Shown here piece by piece: positions 30,610 through 41,078 of a DNA stretch of 64,000 bases. Origin of the DNA: Staphylococcus capitis subsp. capitis (GTDB lineage Bacteria > Bacillota > Bacilli > Staphylococcales > Staphylococcaceae). The notes below the pieces were generated by a model that saw only the letters and a list, made by a program, of their open reading frames with translations, was not told the origin of the DNA and did no database searches. The stretch covers positions 1,364,001-1,428,000 of the forward strand of contig NZ_CP145263.1 in assembly GCF_040739495.1 (NCBI RefSeq). Reading direction: 5' to 3'. Within the stretch, counting starts at the first letter, position 1, and the number at the start of each line of letters is the position of its first letter. The translations under genes were made by a program, and so were the position numbers.

Positions 30610-31374
30610 TTAAAGATATTTATCTAAGACATTACAAATTGCTTCATTAGTATTATTTATAACTTCTATATTAGGGTTCTTTAAAAAAGATTGATACTCT
30701 ACATTAGCATTTGAGACGAAATAACCATGAGAAGCATTATTTAACATATGTATATCATTATGATCATTGCCGAATGCGATATAATCCGCATCAGCACCTA
30801 ATATGTACTGAATCGTCGTATGCTTATCTATACCTTGAGCAGTAACATCAATGTACGATTCATTGTAATGGTGTATAAGCTCAACTCCATTAGATTCAGT
30901 TTCTAAAGTATTAGCAATAGTATCAAATTCTTCAGATTTAATATTTAAAAGTATAGCCTTAATCGGGTCCTTTATAGCATCCATATGTATAGATTGTGCC
31001 GTACGATTAGGGTCTATACGCTGATATAATTCAGTATCAGCATTTAGATTTGTCGAGTAATTGAATTTATCATCAATGATATACGTTAAATTGTATTGCT
31101 TAATGATTTGTTTGATAAGCGTGATATCATGAACGTCTATTTCCGAAATGATTTCGATTTGTCCGTTTTGAGAAATAATAGCTCCATTTCCACCAATTAA
31201 AGTATAATCCGCAAATTCAGGAATTACTGGTAGCAAATCTCTTATAGGACGTGCAGATGCGAATATTACATTATTGTGAGCATTTTTGAGTTTTACAAGC
31301 CGATGTTTAATAGATTGGTCAACATGATGACCATCAAAACAAATTGTACCATCTATATCAAAAATAAAATTCAT
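30610..31374 (-). CDS. Cof-type HAD-IIB phosphatase
   Basis: This 254-residue HAD hydrolase has motif I FDIDGT at residues 5-10 (nucleophile Asp5 and acid Asp7), motif II FASARP near 40 and motif IV FGNDHNDIHML near 205-215. The class IIB cap lies in the middle. Members dephosphorylate sugar phosphates, flavin or PLP, and the substrate cannot be told from sequence. It is a single minus-strand gene, convergent with nikE. Confidence 0.87.
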   Translation of the reverse strand: MNFIFDIDGTICFDGHHVDQSIKHRLVKLKNAHNNVIFASARPIRDLLPVIPEFADYTLIGGNGAIISQNGQIEIISEIDVHDITLIKQIIKQYNLTYIIDDKFNYSTNLNADTELYQRIDPNRTAQSIHMDAIKDPIKAILLNIKSEEFDTIANTLETESNGVELIHHYNESYIDVTAQGIDKHTTIQYILGADADYIAFGNDHNDIHMLNNASHGYFVSNANVEYQSFLKNPNIEVINNTNEAICNVLDKYL

Positions 31375-31671
31375 TATCGAGTCACTCCAAATTTAGTAAT
31401 AATGAATTCAGTATAGCATACAAAATACATCAAAATGATTAACTATAGCTACACATTAGATTTATAAGTGTGAATACATATATAGTTGCAATTTCTATTA
31501 ACTAATATCATAAAGGATAAGATTTTAGAAACATATGCGTTGAGTAATGATTGTAATCCAGCTTACTAATAATGTAAGACAATAGAGAAATAAAACAAAT
31601 AGTTAAACAACAAATAACGCGAGTAAGTAATATTTTATAGACGACAGGTAAGGTCCTCTGAACAAATATAC

Positions 31672-31708
<37 letters not shown>

Positions 31709-32418
31709 TTTAAAATCATATAACATTACATAACGTGTCGGCCAGTCTTAATATTGTACATATGTATGTAACTTATACTACTTAAAATCACATTATTAGT
31801 TCGTTTTATAAATATGCTAATGCAACTAGTAATAATTATTCTGAGTCAGCTATATATTAGATTTTATAGTTTGTTATGCGAGATACAATCACACGCACTC
31901 GTTATAACTTATCATATGTAGTTATGTTTTAAGTAATTGCTATAAGTTATTTGAATATTATTTTCTGCAAAAGCATTAATCAATATTGGATAGCTATATT
32001 TAATACAATAGCAGATTATAAGCTCGTTATATCTTATGTATATCCCAAATTACCTTCAATATCTTTGTTGTAATATGTTTTAAGCATGGCATAATATACC
32101 CTTAAATTGCTTGTTTTAAAGCAATTACATCTTTATAGTTTACATAATATTTTTATAATCACCTATACATTGTAACTAACTTTAAATATCCATACTTTAC
32201 AGTTGCTTAAATTAATAAACTCACATAAAACTATTTAGAATAAGTAAATAATATAATTTAAACTTTAAGCTCCTTTAAAAGACTACATCATTAAACTTTG
32301 TAATTCTCTTTTTATCTAAACATTTATATAAATCATAACTTTTACAGGTATAAAAACTTTATTAAAAATTAATCTAAGAGCATTATTGTGCAATAAAAAT
32401 AATATGCTATTATTAAAT

Positions 32419-32541
32419 GTGTAGGGAACAACATGATTTCGACAACTAAGATTTATATTCTACCTACACTAGCCAGTTAGAGTTTTCCAACCCTTCTCTA
32501 ATATGGCAAAAGAGCATATTGGCTCTATCCCAATATGCTCT
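32419..32541 (+). ncRNA. Candidate small RNA convergent with femB
   Basis: TTGTGC (32386-32391) and TATTAT (32408-32413), 16 bp apart, form a plausible promoter. An inverted repeat TTATTG/CAATAA overlaps the -35. Downstream, GTGTAGG pairs with CCTACAC (32419-32425 and 32463-32469). A C-rich single-stranded stretch (CCAACCCTTCTC) follows, then the strong hairpin shared with femB. Two hairpins around a C-rich loop is a typical layout of staphylococcal regulatory RNAs. The plus-strand T-run is weak, so this is only a candidate. Confidence 0.3.
32507..32541 (-). terminator. femB terminator
   Basis: A 12-bp inverted repeat (AGAGCATATTGG with CCAATATGCTCT) is followed by TTTTG on the minus strand, 22 nt past the femB stop. 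Confidence 0.82.
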
Positions 32542-32562
32542 CAATATTAAATATATAGATAA

Positions 32563-33816
32563 TTATTTTTTCACCTTACTACGTATACGATCTAATGTCG
32601 TGAATAACCAATATTTCACTTTATTAATTGGTTTATAGAAATCTCCGATTAATTCTTCAATTTGAACATTAAATCCTCTCTTGAAGCGATAAACGCCATA
32701 ATCTTCACTATCTTTAGTAAAGTCTCCAGATAAACCATAGAAATTATATCTCGCATAACCATTATCAAAGCAATAATTTATCATATGCCAGTGCATTGCA
32801 TAAGGTCCCATATACTGGTTGAACTTTTCTGAAGAACCTCCAGAGAAATAATTGACTTCATATGCATTAGCAAAGTATACACCTGAAGCTAAGTTTAAAA
32901 TAGATCCCTCAGTTTGACGAATTTCACTAGCATTGAGTAATTCTTTTTTGTCATGCTCAATTTGTTTATCTAATTCGGCAATTTTTCTTAATTGCTTATC
33001 ATTTTTATTTTCTTTAGCCATCATGTCATCACGACGATTTTCTTTATCATTTAAAGAGTGTTGAACTTTTTCTATGTATTCATCTAAGTCTATATAAGCT
33101 AATGGTAAAAGAGCTTTGTCGCCATAGTGATCAATGAAGTTATAGAAATATTGATCTGTTTTAGATACAAAACCTGTTCTAGCTTCAGTTTCACGATATA
33201 AATCTAAGAATATATCAAATTCATCTCTCTTAAGAAATCTCACTTTAATTCCGTAGTTTATCGCTTTATTGATATTTCTTTTACGTTGACTATCAAATTC
33301 CTTTTTCAAAGAAGAAGGTGTCTTACCTTCTAAATCTAAAACGCCCATCCATCTTACTTGGCTAGAAGTATCATATTCAGTTGTGAAACCATGATGTTCA
33401 TAACCATGTGATTTAAAGAGATTAACTAAAGCGTCGTTCTTCTCAGTTAAAGGATTGATATCTTTATCATAGACTCTATATATCCAATATGGATCTAGTT
33501 TTACATATAAACATTGATGTTGGTGTAGATAATTTTCCAATTCTCTTAAATAAAAATCAACTAACCCCAAATCTGAATAATCCATAACTGGACCACGATT
33601 TGAATAATATACATAACTTCCCATTGTAGGAATTTTAGAGAAAAGACTTGCTGCGATTACTCTATTGTCATCATCTTTAACACCTAATAATACAACTTGG
33701 AATCCATCTGCTTCACGCGTAGCAATATTTTCCTTCACCTGAAAATAATGGCTTTCTAACGATGGATTTTGTACAAAGTTTTCGAATTCTTTAACTGTTA
33801 ACTCTGTAAATTTCAT
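32563..33816 (-). CDS. femB: FemB, pentaglycine bridge glycyltransferase (Gly 4-5)
   Basis: This 417-residue FemABX-family aminoacyltransferase uses glycyl-tRNA to add the fourth and fifth glycines to the peptidoglycan cross-bridge on lipid II. It has the two GNAT-like subdomains of the family, interrupted by a helical coiled coil rich in Lys/Glu/Asp (about 235-300). The SNRGPVMDY and [10 protein letters not shown] segments are typical. It lies 28 nt downstream of femA in one operon. Loss in staphylococci raises beta-lactam susceptibility. Confidence 0.96.
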   Translation of the reverse strand: MKFTELTVKEFENFVQNPSLESHYFQVKENIATREADGFQVVLLGVKDDDNRVIAASLFSKIPTMGSYVYYSNRGPVMDYSDLGLVDFYLRELENYLHQHQCLYVKLDPYWIYRVYDKDINPLTEKNDALVNLFKSHGYEHHGFTTEYDTSSQVRWMGVLDLEGKTPSSLKKEFDSQRKRNINKAINYGIKVRFLKRDEFDIFLDLYRETEARTGFVSKTDQYFYNFIDHYGDKALLPLAYIDLDEYIEKVQHSLNDKENRRDDMMAKENKNDKQLRKIAELDKQIEHDKKELLNASEIRQTEGSILNLASGVYFANAYEVNYFSGGSSEKFNQYMGPYAMHWHMINYCFDNGYARYNFYGLSGDFTKDSEDYGVYRFKRGFNVQIEELIGDFYKPINKVKYWLFTTLDRIRSKVKK

Positions 33817-33844
33817 AATTAGATAATTCCCTTCCTAAAAAAAT

Positions 33845-35098
33845 CTATTTCTTTAACTTTTTAAGTGCGTTATAGATTGCATACATAGGTTTATTGATTG
33901 GCTTGATAAAATCACCTACATATTCAATAACATCAGCATTATAGCCTTTTTTGAACTTAATTACTCCTACATCTTCAGCGTCTTCACTGAAGTCCCCACT
34001 AACTCCATAAAAATTATAACGGTTAATTCCATGTTCTAAAGCATAGTTTATCATTTTCCATTGAATTGCATAACTTCCGGCATAGTGACGATAACGATTC
34101 GATGTGCCACCTGCGTAATAAACAACTTCAAACGGATTAATGAAGAAATATCCAGCTGAAATAGGTAATTCATTACCATGTTCTTGTTGTAAGTTTTTAG
34201 CTTCATCAATTTTTTGTTGATTTGCATCTAATTGTTGTTGAAGATTATCTCTTTTGTTATAAGCTTTCTTATTATCAGGTCTCTTCTCAATATCTTTGAG
34301 CGCCTTATTTAAATCTTTATTAAGAACATCTCTTTCATTATTAAGTTCTTCAATATACTCATCGAAGTCAACATATGCTAATGGTACTAATACTCTATCT
34401 TTAAAGTATTTTAATCGATTATAATAGAAACTATCATCTCTATCGGCGAACTCTTTCGTTTCTGTAGTATCTTCCATAAATGATCTAAAGATAGGTAATT
34501 CATCTTCGGATAGGAAACGGACTTTGACACCATTTTTTTGTACTTTCTTAGTATTACGCTTTCTTAAACTATCCATTCCTTTGAGTACATCTTTAGCCGT
34601 TTTATCTTTTAAATCTAAAACTGAATGATATCTTACTTGTAAGATAGGATGGAAGCCTTTATGAAAGCCTTCATGTTCAAATCCTAATTCTTCCATCTTA
34701 TTGAAAAACCAATCATGGCCAGCATTTCCAATAATTTCACCGTCATGATTTAAGTATTGATAAGGAAGATAAGGGTCAACTCTTAGATAAAGACAATTAT
34801 GCTTTTTTACATATTTACTTAATTCATTAAAGAAAAAGTGAACAAGCTCTTTATTATCATAATCAATCACTGGCCCGCGATTTGAGTAAAAATATTTAAA
34901 AATTTTCATTACAGGTACAGCAGTTAATAAACATGCTGCAATCACTTGGTTGTCATTATTTTTAATTCCTACGAGATGTGAATCCGTACCTTCAGCAACT
35001 TTAAGTTCATAATTACCTTCCATCTGAGTAAAATGGCTATAAGGCATTTGATCAGTAAAGTCACTAAATTCTTTAGCTGTTAAATTCGTAAACTTCAT
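33845..35098 (-). CDS. femA: FemA, pentaglycine bridge glycyltransferase (Gly 2-3)
   Basis: This 417-residue paralogue of FemB adds the second and third bridge glycines from glycyl-tRNA. A coiled-coil arm (about 240-305) splits the GNAT-like domains. SNRGPVIDY and YYAGGTSNRY are family landmarks. The start is the ATG at 35098 (MKFTNL). Another ATG two codons upstream sits too close to the AGGAG site. It is first in femA-femB. By sequence it belongs to a coagulase-negative staphylococcal type, similar but not identical to what I remember of S. epidermidis. Confidence 0.97.
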   Translation of the reverse strand: MKFTNLTAKEFSDFTDQMPYSHFTQMEGNYELKVAEGTDSHLVGIKNNDNQVIAACLLTAVPVMKIFKYFYSNRGPVIDYDNKELVHFFFNELSKYVKKHNCLYLRVDPYLPYQYLNHDGEIIGNAGHDWFFNKMEELGFEHEGFHKGFHPILQVRYHSVLDLKDKTAKDVLKGMDSLRKRNTKKVQKNGVKVRFLSEDELPIFRSFMEDTTETKEFADRDDSFYYNRLKYFKDRVLVPLAYVDFDEYIEELNNERDVLNKDLNKALKDIEKRPDNKKAYNKRDNLQQQLDANQQKIDEAKNLQQEHGNELPISAGYFFINPFEVVYYAGGTSNRYRHYAGSYAIQWKMINYALEHGINRYNFYGVSGDFSEDAEDVGVIKFKKGYNADVIEYVGDFIKPINKPMYAIYNALKKLKK

Positions 35099-35318
35099 TA
35101 TCATAACTCCTATTAATATCTTTATAACTCTCTTTATTTAACATTAAGGATGATAGATTGTTGTTAAATATAAATAGTATGAAACTGTATGATTATATAT
35201 GTATTCTATACTTCTAATCTAGACAAGTATACAATAGTTATACCCAAAACTAAAATGTTAACTAATTTAAAAATTGCACTAAATTGGTAATCTACATTAG
35301 ATTTGAATAATTATGTAA

Positions 35319-35361
35319 AAAATAATATGGACTAAACAAAGGTTTGAGCCCATATTATTTT
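35319..35361 (-). terminator. Terminator of the DJ-1/PfpI gene
   Basis: A perfect 12-bp inverted repeat (AAAATAATATGG with CCATATTATTTT) lies just past the gene's stop, with a T-run on the minus strand. It insulates femA from the upstream gene; the femA promoter must lie in the next 220 bp. Confidence 0.8.
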
Positions 35362-35371
35362 GTGACCAGTT

Positions 35372-36031
35372 TTATTTTAATGCATTTACAAGTGCTTTAC
35401 CAATGACTTCACTTGATTGAGGGTTTTGACCAGTAATAAACTTACGATCTTCTTCTAAATGAGATGTAAAATCATTACTTGTAACAAAATCAGCACCTTG
35501 TTCTTCTAATTTAGATTGCGTTAAAAATGGTACTTTTTCTTCTAAGCCCATTGCCTTTTCTTCACTATCAGTAAAAGCAGTTAAGCGTATACCATCTACA
35601 AGATATTTACCATTACTTGTTTTAACACCAACAAATGCACTTGGTCCATGACAAACTGATGAAATAATTTTGTCATGATCTCTAAAATGTACTAAAATAT
35701 TCGCCAGTTTTTCATTATTTGCGAAATCAAAGACTGTACCATGCCCTCCTGGTAAATAAATGGCATCATACTCGTCTACATTTATCTCTTCAATACTAGG
35801 TGTAGTATTCAAATGCGAAGTAAATGAAGTATATTTGTTTAATAACTCATCAGAGGTGGAATTAGGGTCTAAATTAACCTTACCACCTTTAATTGATGCT
35901 ATATCTACATCAATGCCTTCATTTTTCAGAATATCATAAGGTTCTCCAGCTTCTTCTAACCATAAACCTGTTTCTGTACCATCAGGATATTGACTAGTGC
36001 TAGTTAGAACGAATAATACTTTTTTACTCAT
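35372..36031 (-). CDS. DJ-1/PfpI superfamily protein, Hsp31-like
   Basis: This 219-residue protein has the nucleophile elbow SVCHGPSA (Cys near residue 125) followed by the His and an LPGGHG loop near 93-98. The long insert with the early YPDGTETGLWLEE motif places it in the Hsp31/glyoxalase III-like branch. Members detoxify methylglyoxal or act as deglycase/chaperone, but the specific activity is untested. It is a single gene between trpA and femA, flanked by terminators on both sides; I do not recall it at this spot in S. aureus. Confidence 0.88.
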   Translation of the reverse strand: MSKKVLFVLTSTSQYPDGTETGLWLEEAGEPYDILKNEGIDVDIASIKGGKVNLDPNSTSDELLNKYTSFTSHLNTTPSIEEINVDEYDAIYLPGGHGTVFDFANNEKLANILVHFRDHDKIISSVCHGPSAFVGVKTSNGKYLVDGIRLTAFTDSEEKAMGLEEKVPFLTQSKLEEQGADFVTSNDFTSHLEEDRKFITGQNPQSSEVIGKALVNALK

Positions 36032-36124
36032 TCACTCTCACCTCTTTAACTTGTTATAAAATTAATTTACCCTGTTTAGCTGTGAAATATTCAAATATAA
36101 AATTAAAATAACTACCGTAAAATA

Positions 36125-36161
36125 TGAATAAAGGTTGGGATAAAATGAGTGCCCCAACCTT
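36125..36161 (-). terminator. Terminator of the trp operon
   Basis: AAGGTTGGG pairs with CCCAACCTT around a 13-base loop and is followed on the minus strand by TTTATT, 14 nt past the trpA stop. Confidence 0.82.
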
Positions 36162-36174
36162 ATAAACATTACTT

Positions 36175-36906
36175 TTAAATTTGATCAAGGGTCATTCTAA
36201 TACTTCGTAAATATTGAAACGTCTCATCAGGTTTATTCTCAGCGAATTTTTTTACTATTTCACTGCCGATTACTACGCCATCTGCTATACGCCCAATATC
36301 TTTCACGTGTTCTTGATTTCTAATCCCAAATCCAGCAACTACTGGTACATCGGTTACACCTTTAATTAATTGGATCTTTCTTTGTAATTCAGGATGAAAT
36401 TGGCCGTTTTCTCCAGTAGTCGCATTCATCGTAACCGTGTAAATAAAACCTTCTGCCTTTTTAGCAATTCTCTCAATTCTATCCTTTGAAGTCGTCATTG
36501 CTATAATTGAAATTATTTTAATGTTTTTATTTGGGTAGTCTTTTTTAAACTTTTGAGTTAATTCAAAAGGCAAATCTGGAATAATTAGACCATATACGCC
36601 TGCTTCCTCACATTTCTTTAAAAATTCATTCTCTCCATATGAAGAGATAATATTATAATAGGTCATCAATACATACTTAGAACTTATAGTTTCTTTATAT
36701 TGAATTAGCTTTTCAAATATAAAATTAATATTCACGCCTGCTTCAATAGCCTTCGCTCCAGCGTTCATTATTGTTGAGCCGTCTGCTACTGGATCTGAAA
36801 AAGGGACACCAATTTCTATAATATCAGCACCTGCTTCACTCAGTGTCTTTAAATTTTCAATAAACTTTAAATCTCCCATTATGTAAGGGATAAATAACTT
36901 ACTCAT
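36175..36906 (-). CDS. trpA: Tryptophan synthase alpha subunit
   Basis: This 243-residue TIM-barrel lyase splits indoleglycerol phosphate. [14 protein letters not shown] near residues 33-46 carries the catalytic Glu and Asp, and GFGIRNQE near 190 binds phosphate. The start is the ATG at 36906 (MSKLFIPY), which overlaps trpB by 8 nt. A longer upstream in-frame opening lies inside trpB and is not coding. It is the last gene of trpEGDCFBA. Confidence 0.95.
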   Translation of the reverse strand: MSKLFIPYIMGDLKFIENLKTLSEAGADIIEIGVPFSDPVADGSTIMNAGAKAIEAGVNINFIFEKLIQYKETISSKYVLMTYYNIISSYGENEFLKKCEEAGVYGLIIPDLPFELTQKFKKDYPNKNIKIISIIAMTTSKDRIERIAKKAEGFIYTVTMNATTGENGQFHPELQRKIQLIKGVTDVPVVAGFGIRNQEHVKDIGRIADGVVIGSEIVKKFAENKPDETFQYLRSIRMTLDQI

Positions 36907-38107
36907 CTTTCTCACCACGACTTTCAGTATAATTTCTAATTGTTTCCATGTCTTTATCCCCTCTACCGGAGACAGTAATAACAATGATTTCATCTTTTTT
37001 CATTGATGGAGCTAACTTTTCAACATAACTAATCGCATGAGCACTTTCAATTGCGGGGATAATACCTTCAGCTCTAGAAAATCTTATTAGAGCTTCCATG
37101 GCTTCTTCATCACTTGCATTTACGTATTTTACTCGTCCTATATCATTATAGTATGAATGCTCCGGACCTATACCTGGGTAATCTAGTCCAGCTGAAATAG
37201 AATGCGCTAGCTTTATTTGACCGTAATCGTCTTGAATCAGATACATCTTAGATCCATGTAGCACACCCGGTCTTCCCTTTCCTATAGCTAAAGCATGTTT
37301 ATTTGAGTTAACTCCTTTACCTGCAGCTTCAACCCCGTAAAGTTTTACATCATCATTAATAAACGAATAAAAAGTTCCAATAGCGTTAGAACCCCCACCG
37401 ACACATGCTACTAGAGCATCCGGTAAGCGCCCTTCTTTATATTTAATTTGTGTTTTGATTTCACTTCCAATGACACTTTGAAAATCTCTAACCATTGTAG
37501 GAAAAGGATCAGGTCCTAAAGCTGAACCTAATAAATAATGAGTATCGTCCACATGGCTTACCCAATATTTGAGAGCCCTATTAACTGCATCAGATAATGT
37601 TCCTTGACCATCTTCTACTGAAACAACTTTTGCACCTAGAAGTTCCATTCTAAACACGTTCAATTGTTGCCTTTTAACATCTTCTTTCCCCATAAAAACG
37701 ATGAGTTCCATATCGAATAAAGCAGCTACTGTGGCACTCGCAACACCATGTTGTCCTGCACCTGTCTCTGCGACTAACTTAGTTTTTCCCATACGCTTCG
37801 CTAACAGTGCTTGACCTAGAGCGTTATTAATCTTATGAGCCCCAGTATGATTTAAATCTTCACGTTTTAAATAGATTTTTGCTCCACCTAACTGTTCGGT
37901 AAATGATTTAGCATAGGTCAGTGGCGTTTCTCTTCCAACATAGTCTTTAAAATAACTTGCGAGTTCATCTTGAAATGTTTGGTCTTGTTTAGCTTGTTGA
38001 TAAGCTTTTTTAAGTTCTATAATTGCAGGCATAAGTGTTTCAGGCACATATTGACCACCATAATCACCGAAAAAGCCTAGTTCGTCAGCTTCTGTTTGTA
38101 TGTTCAT
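36899..38107 (-). CDS. trpB: Tryptophan synthase beta subunit
   Basis: This 402-residue PLP enzyme joins indole and serine. HTGAHKIN near residue 81 holds the PLP lysine, and GGGSNAIG near 226 binds the cofactor phosphate. The start is the ATG at 38107 ([11 protein letters not shown]), preceded by AAAGGAG. Two further in-frame ATGs upstream lie at or before that site. It overlaps trpF by about 23 nt. Confidence 0.96.
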   Translation of the reverse strand: MNIQTEADELGFFGDYGGQYVPETLMPAIIELKKAYQQAKQDQTFQDELASYFKDYVGRETPLTYAKSFTEQLGGAKIYLKREDLNHTGAHKINNALGQALLAKRMGKTKLVAETGAGQHGVASATVAALFDMELIVFMGKEDVKRQQLNVFRMELLGAKVVSVEDGQGTLSDAVNRALKYWVSHVDDTHYLLGSALGPDPFPTMVRDFQSVIGSEIKTQIKYKEGRLPDALVACVGGGSNAIGTFYSFINDDVKLYGVEAAGKGVNSNKHALAIGKGRPGVLHGSKMYLIQDDYGQIKLAHSISAGLDYPGIGPEHSYYNDIGRVKYVNASDEEAMEALIRFSRAEGIIPAIESAHAISYVEKLAPSMKKDEIIVITVSGRGDKDMETIRNYTESRGEKDE

Positions 38108-38732
38108 CTCTTTCATCTCCTTTAATGATTTCAATCATTTTTGTCATTTTATCCAAATCTTTTACACCATTAGTCTCAATTCCACTAGCTATATCATATC
38201 CACACTGACCTAAATTAAGGTGTTTAAGTTCCTTAATGTTATTTTTATCTAAACCTCCAGCTATTAAAAACCTTGATTCTCGAATATTATTAAGTATATT
38301 CCAATCGAATGAATCACCCGTACCACCGTAATTTTGAGATGGCGTATCAATGATAAATAAATCAACAGCTTTTTCATATTTCTCAATATTTCTATTTAAA
38401 TCATTATCGGCTGGAAGTGCTTTGATTATTTTAATTGTGGAATTTAAATTTCTAATTGCTTCTATGAATTGAATAGATTCATTTCCATGAAGTTGCACGA
38501 CATTGATATGAGTCTCTCTGAGGATTTGTTTTACTAATTCCAATGTTGGATTTACTAAGACTACAACGCGATTAATATAATCTGGAACTAGCTTGGATAA
38601 AAATTTTAATTGATTAATACTTATATGTCGCTTACTTTCAGGAAAATGAATAAACCCTACTGCATCAACATTTAAATTTTTAACCTTTTGAATATCTTCT
38701 TCACTTTTAAAACCGCAAAATTTTAAAATCAT
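38085..38732 (-). CDS. trpF: Phosphoribosylanthranilate isomerase
   Basis: This 215-residue TIM barrel performs the Amadori rearrangement of PRA. The N-terminal KFCGFKS (with the catalytic Cys), [10 protein letters not shown] and GGTGDSFDW are all visible. It overlaps trpC by 4 nt. Length is normal. Confidence 0.95.
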   Translation of the reverse strand: MILKFCGFKSEEDIQKVKNLNVDAVGFIHFPESKRHISINQLKFLSKLVPDYINRVVVLVNPTLELVKQILRETHINVVQLHGNESIQFIEAIRNLNSTIKIIKALPADNDLNRNIEKYEKAVDLFIIDTPSQNYGGTGDSFDWNILNNIRESRFLIAGGLDKNNIKELKHLNLGQCGYDIASGIETNGVKDLDKMTKMIEIIKGDERDEHTNRS

Positions 38733-39511
38733 TGATAAATTTTCTCCAATTTTAAGCTTGGTAAAAATACACTTAAGTCGTTACATTTCATTAATGATTC
38801 TCCTACTAGTAAGCCATCAATACCTGAGTGTAGAATGTGCTCAACATCACGAGTGCTATGAATACCGCTTTCTGAGATATAATGAAAACCTTTCTTTTTA
38901 AAATTTAAGATTTGGTTTGTATGTTCAACGTTAGTAATAAAACGTTTCAAATCTCGATTATTGACTCCAATAATTTTCGGTGATAATTGATGAGCTCTCT
39001 CTAATTCATTTTTATCATGTACCTCAACTAAAACTTCTAAGTTTAGTTCCGTTGCATAACCATATAGAGTTTTTAGCTCTATGTCTGTAAGAATGTTAAA
39101 GATAAGTAAGACAATTGAAGCGCCTGCTTTCTTAGCCACATCAATTTGAATTTTATCAACAATAAAATCTTTACATAGTACTGGTAAAGTCGTTTGGACT
39201 GTTAGTTCTCTTAATCGTTCGAAACTACCGCCAAAGTATTTTTCATCAGTTAAAATCGAAATTGCATTCGCACCATATAATTCATAATCTTTGACTTGGT
39301 CTATCAGGTTTCTTTTAGGTAATTGCTTTAGAGTTGGACTTTTTGACTTTATTTCTGCGATCACTGATAACTTTTTGTCATTTTTTAAAGCTTCAATTAA
39401 CTTTTTCTTATTTGAAACATCTACGTGTTCAAGTTCTTCTAATTTATGCCTATAATATCCCGCGTCGATTAAGTCCTTTTTATAATTAACTATTTCGTTA
39501 AGAATTGTCAT
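38729..39511 (-). CDS. trpC: Indole-3-glycerol phosphate synthase
   Basis: This 260-residue TIM barrel has AEIKSKSPT with the catalytic lysine near residue 52, LCKDFIVD near 112, [10 protein letters not shown] near 182 and SESGI near 210. It closes the indole ring from CdRP. It lies two bases after trpD. Confidence 0.96.
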   Translation of the reverse strand: MTILNEIVNYKKDLIDAGYYRHKLEELEHVDVSNKKKLIEALKNDKKLSVIAEIKSKSPTLKQLPKRNLIDQVKDYELYGANAISILTDEKYFGGSFERLRELTVQTTLPVLCKDFIVDKIQIDVAKKAGASIVLLIFNILTDIELKTLYGYATELNLEVLVEVHDKNELERAHQLSPKIIGVNNRDLKRFITNVEHTNQILNFKKKGFHYISESGIHSTRDVEHILHSGIDGLLVGESLMKCNDLSVFLPSLKLEKIYQ

Positions 39512-39513
39512 GA

Positions 39514-40509
39514 TTACACCCCCATCTTTAAATATTGTTTGATAGCTTGACCACTCTCTATAAGATGACGAGCTAATTTAATACCAGAGCGAATATCTTC
39601 TACTTTCTCAGCCACATAAAGAGCAATTGCTGCATTGAGTATAACGACATCTCTTTTGCTCGATTGATCGTTTCCATTTAATATATTTATGGCTATATTC
39701 TTATTTTCTTCAGGTGTTCCACCTTTTAGTGCGTCATTTTCAGCAGAAGCTAAACCGTAATCTTTAGCATTAATAGTGTACTGTTTGATAGGTTTATCTT
39801 GGTTAATTTCATAAATGATATTGTCACCCGACAATGTTGCTTCATCCATACCATTGGCACCATGAATGACTATAGCTCTCTTTCTACCTAAATCTTTAAT
39901 TGTTTGAGCAATCTTAGCTAGTTGCGTTACATCATAGACACCCATCACTTGATAAGTAAGTTTGAAAGGATTGATAAGCGGCCCTACTAAATTAAATATA
40001 GTTGGAGACTTTATTTGCTTTCTAATAGGTTGAATGTATTTCATAATTGGATACGTATCTGTAGCACTAATGAAAGAGAGTCCCCTAGTATTTAAGTGAT
40101 CTATCACACTAGCCACTTTACTTGTTTGAATCCCCATCGCTTGAAGAACATCGGTACTACCTGAATGAGATGTAATACTTTTATTGCCATGCTTAACAAC
40201 TGGAACACCGGCGCTTGCTACTATGAATGCTACAGTAGTTGATATATTGAAACTGTTTGAACCATCTCCTCCGGTACCACAAACACACATAGCTCCTTCG
40301 TAGTATGGTTGAACTGGATACATTGTACATATAAGATGTTTAACTAAATATGTTAGTTCATTTTGATACATTTCCTTTTGAGTGTAAGACTTTAATAACT
40401 TAAGTTTATTGTCTTCATTCACGTTTGGATTTAGTAGAATATCGATAAATTCCTTCATACTCTCTTCCGTTAACTGTTTATTCTCTTCAATATCTTTTAA
40501 TAATTTCAT
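39514..40509 (-). CDS. trpD: Anthranilate phosphoribosyltransferase
   Basis: This 331-residue enzyme transfers phosphoribose to anthranilate. [15 protein letters not shown] near residues 79-93 is the PRPP-binding loop, with KHGNKS and the NLVGPLINP segment also present. Length is normal, and it sits two bases after trpG. Confidence 0.96.
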   Translation of the reverse strand: MKLLKDIEENKQLTEESMKEFIDILLNPNVNEDNKLKLLKSYTQKEMYQNELTYLVKHLICTMYPVQPYYEGAMCVCGTGGDGSNSFNISTTVAFIVASAGVPVVKHGNKSITSHSGSTDVLQAMGIQTSKVASVIDHLNTRGLSFISATDTYPIMKYIQPIRKQIKSPTIFNLVGPLINPFKLTYQVMGVYDVTQLAKIAQTIKDLGRKRAIVIHGANGMDEATLSGDNIIYEINQDKPIKQYTINAKDYGLASAENDALKGGTPEENKNIAINILNGNDQSSKRDVVILNAAIALYVAEKVEDIRSGIKLARHLIESGQAIKQYLKMGV

Positions 40510-40511
40510 TT

Positions 40512-41078
40512 TTAACTACCTTTCATTGCTAGTCTTACAAAGTTATTAATTATTTGTTCTCCATGTTCTGTTGCAAAGGATTCAGGGTGATATTGTATTC
40601 CGTAATGCTTTTTATATTTATGTTGAAATGACTGTATACAATCTAATGTTTGACCAGTAATTTCCAGATCAGATGGAAATGTTATAGGATTACTTATTAA
40701 TGAGTGATATCGCATTATTTTAAAATGATTAGCTAAACCTTTATACAAAGGTGTAGGTTTAACTATTTCTAAATCATCCACTTTACCATGCATAATTTTT
40801 CGACCTTGTATAACGTCTCCTCCGTAATAACATGTCAATGCTTGTGATCCTAAGCAGACACCTAATATCGGTTTATTTTCGAAATATTCAATTAATTCAA
40901 TCAATAAATTATTTTCTAAAGGATGGCCTGGACCTGGAGAAATAATAACTGCTGTGATATTTTTAAGTTCATAAATTCCACTATCATCGGGATATTTAAC
41001 AATAACATCTGTTCGTTTTGATACTATATCTACAAGGTTATAAGTAAAAGAATCATAGTTATCAATAATTAAAATCAT
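40512..41078 (-). CDS. trpG: Anthranilate synthase component II (glutamine amidotransferase)
   Basis: This 188-residue class I amidotransferase has the N-terminal DNYDSFTYN, the catalytic cysteine in GVCLGSQ near residue 79 and the His-Glu pair in YHPES near 170. It supplies ammonia to TrpE. Its ATG overlaps the trpE stop by 4 nt (ATGA). Confidence 0.95.
   Translation of the reverse strand: MILIIDNYDSFTYNLVDIVSKRTDVIVKYPDDSGIYELKNITAVIISPGPGHPLENNLLIELIEYFENKPILGVCLGSQALTCYYGGDVIQGRKIMHGKVDDLEIVKPTPLYKGLANHFKIMRYHSLISNPITFPSDLEITGQTLDCIQSFQHKYKKHYGIQYHPESFATEHGEQIINNFVRLAMKGS

Noticed and set aside
32401..32560. Possible tmRNA, because of an ATTTCGAC-like stretch
   Set aside because: The tRNA-like ends and tag open frame of tmRNA are absent.
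36907..36993. Longer trpA start inside trpB
   Set aside because: It lies inside trpB coding sequence. The ATG at 36906 gives the conserved N-terminus.
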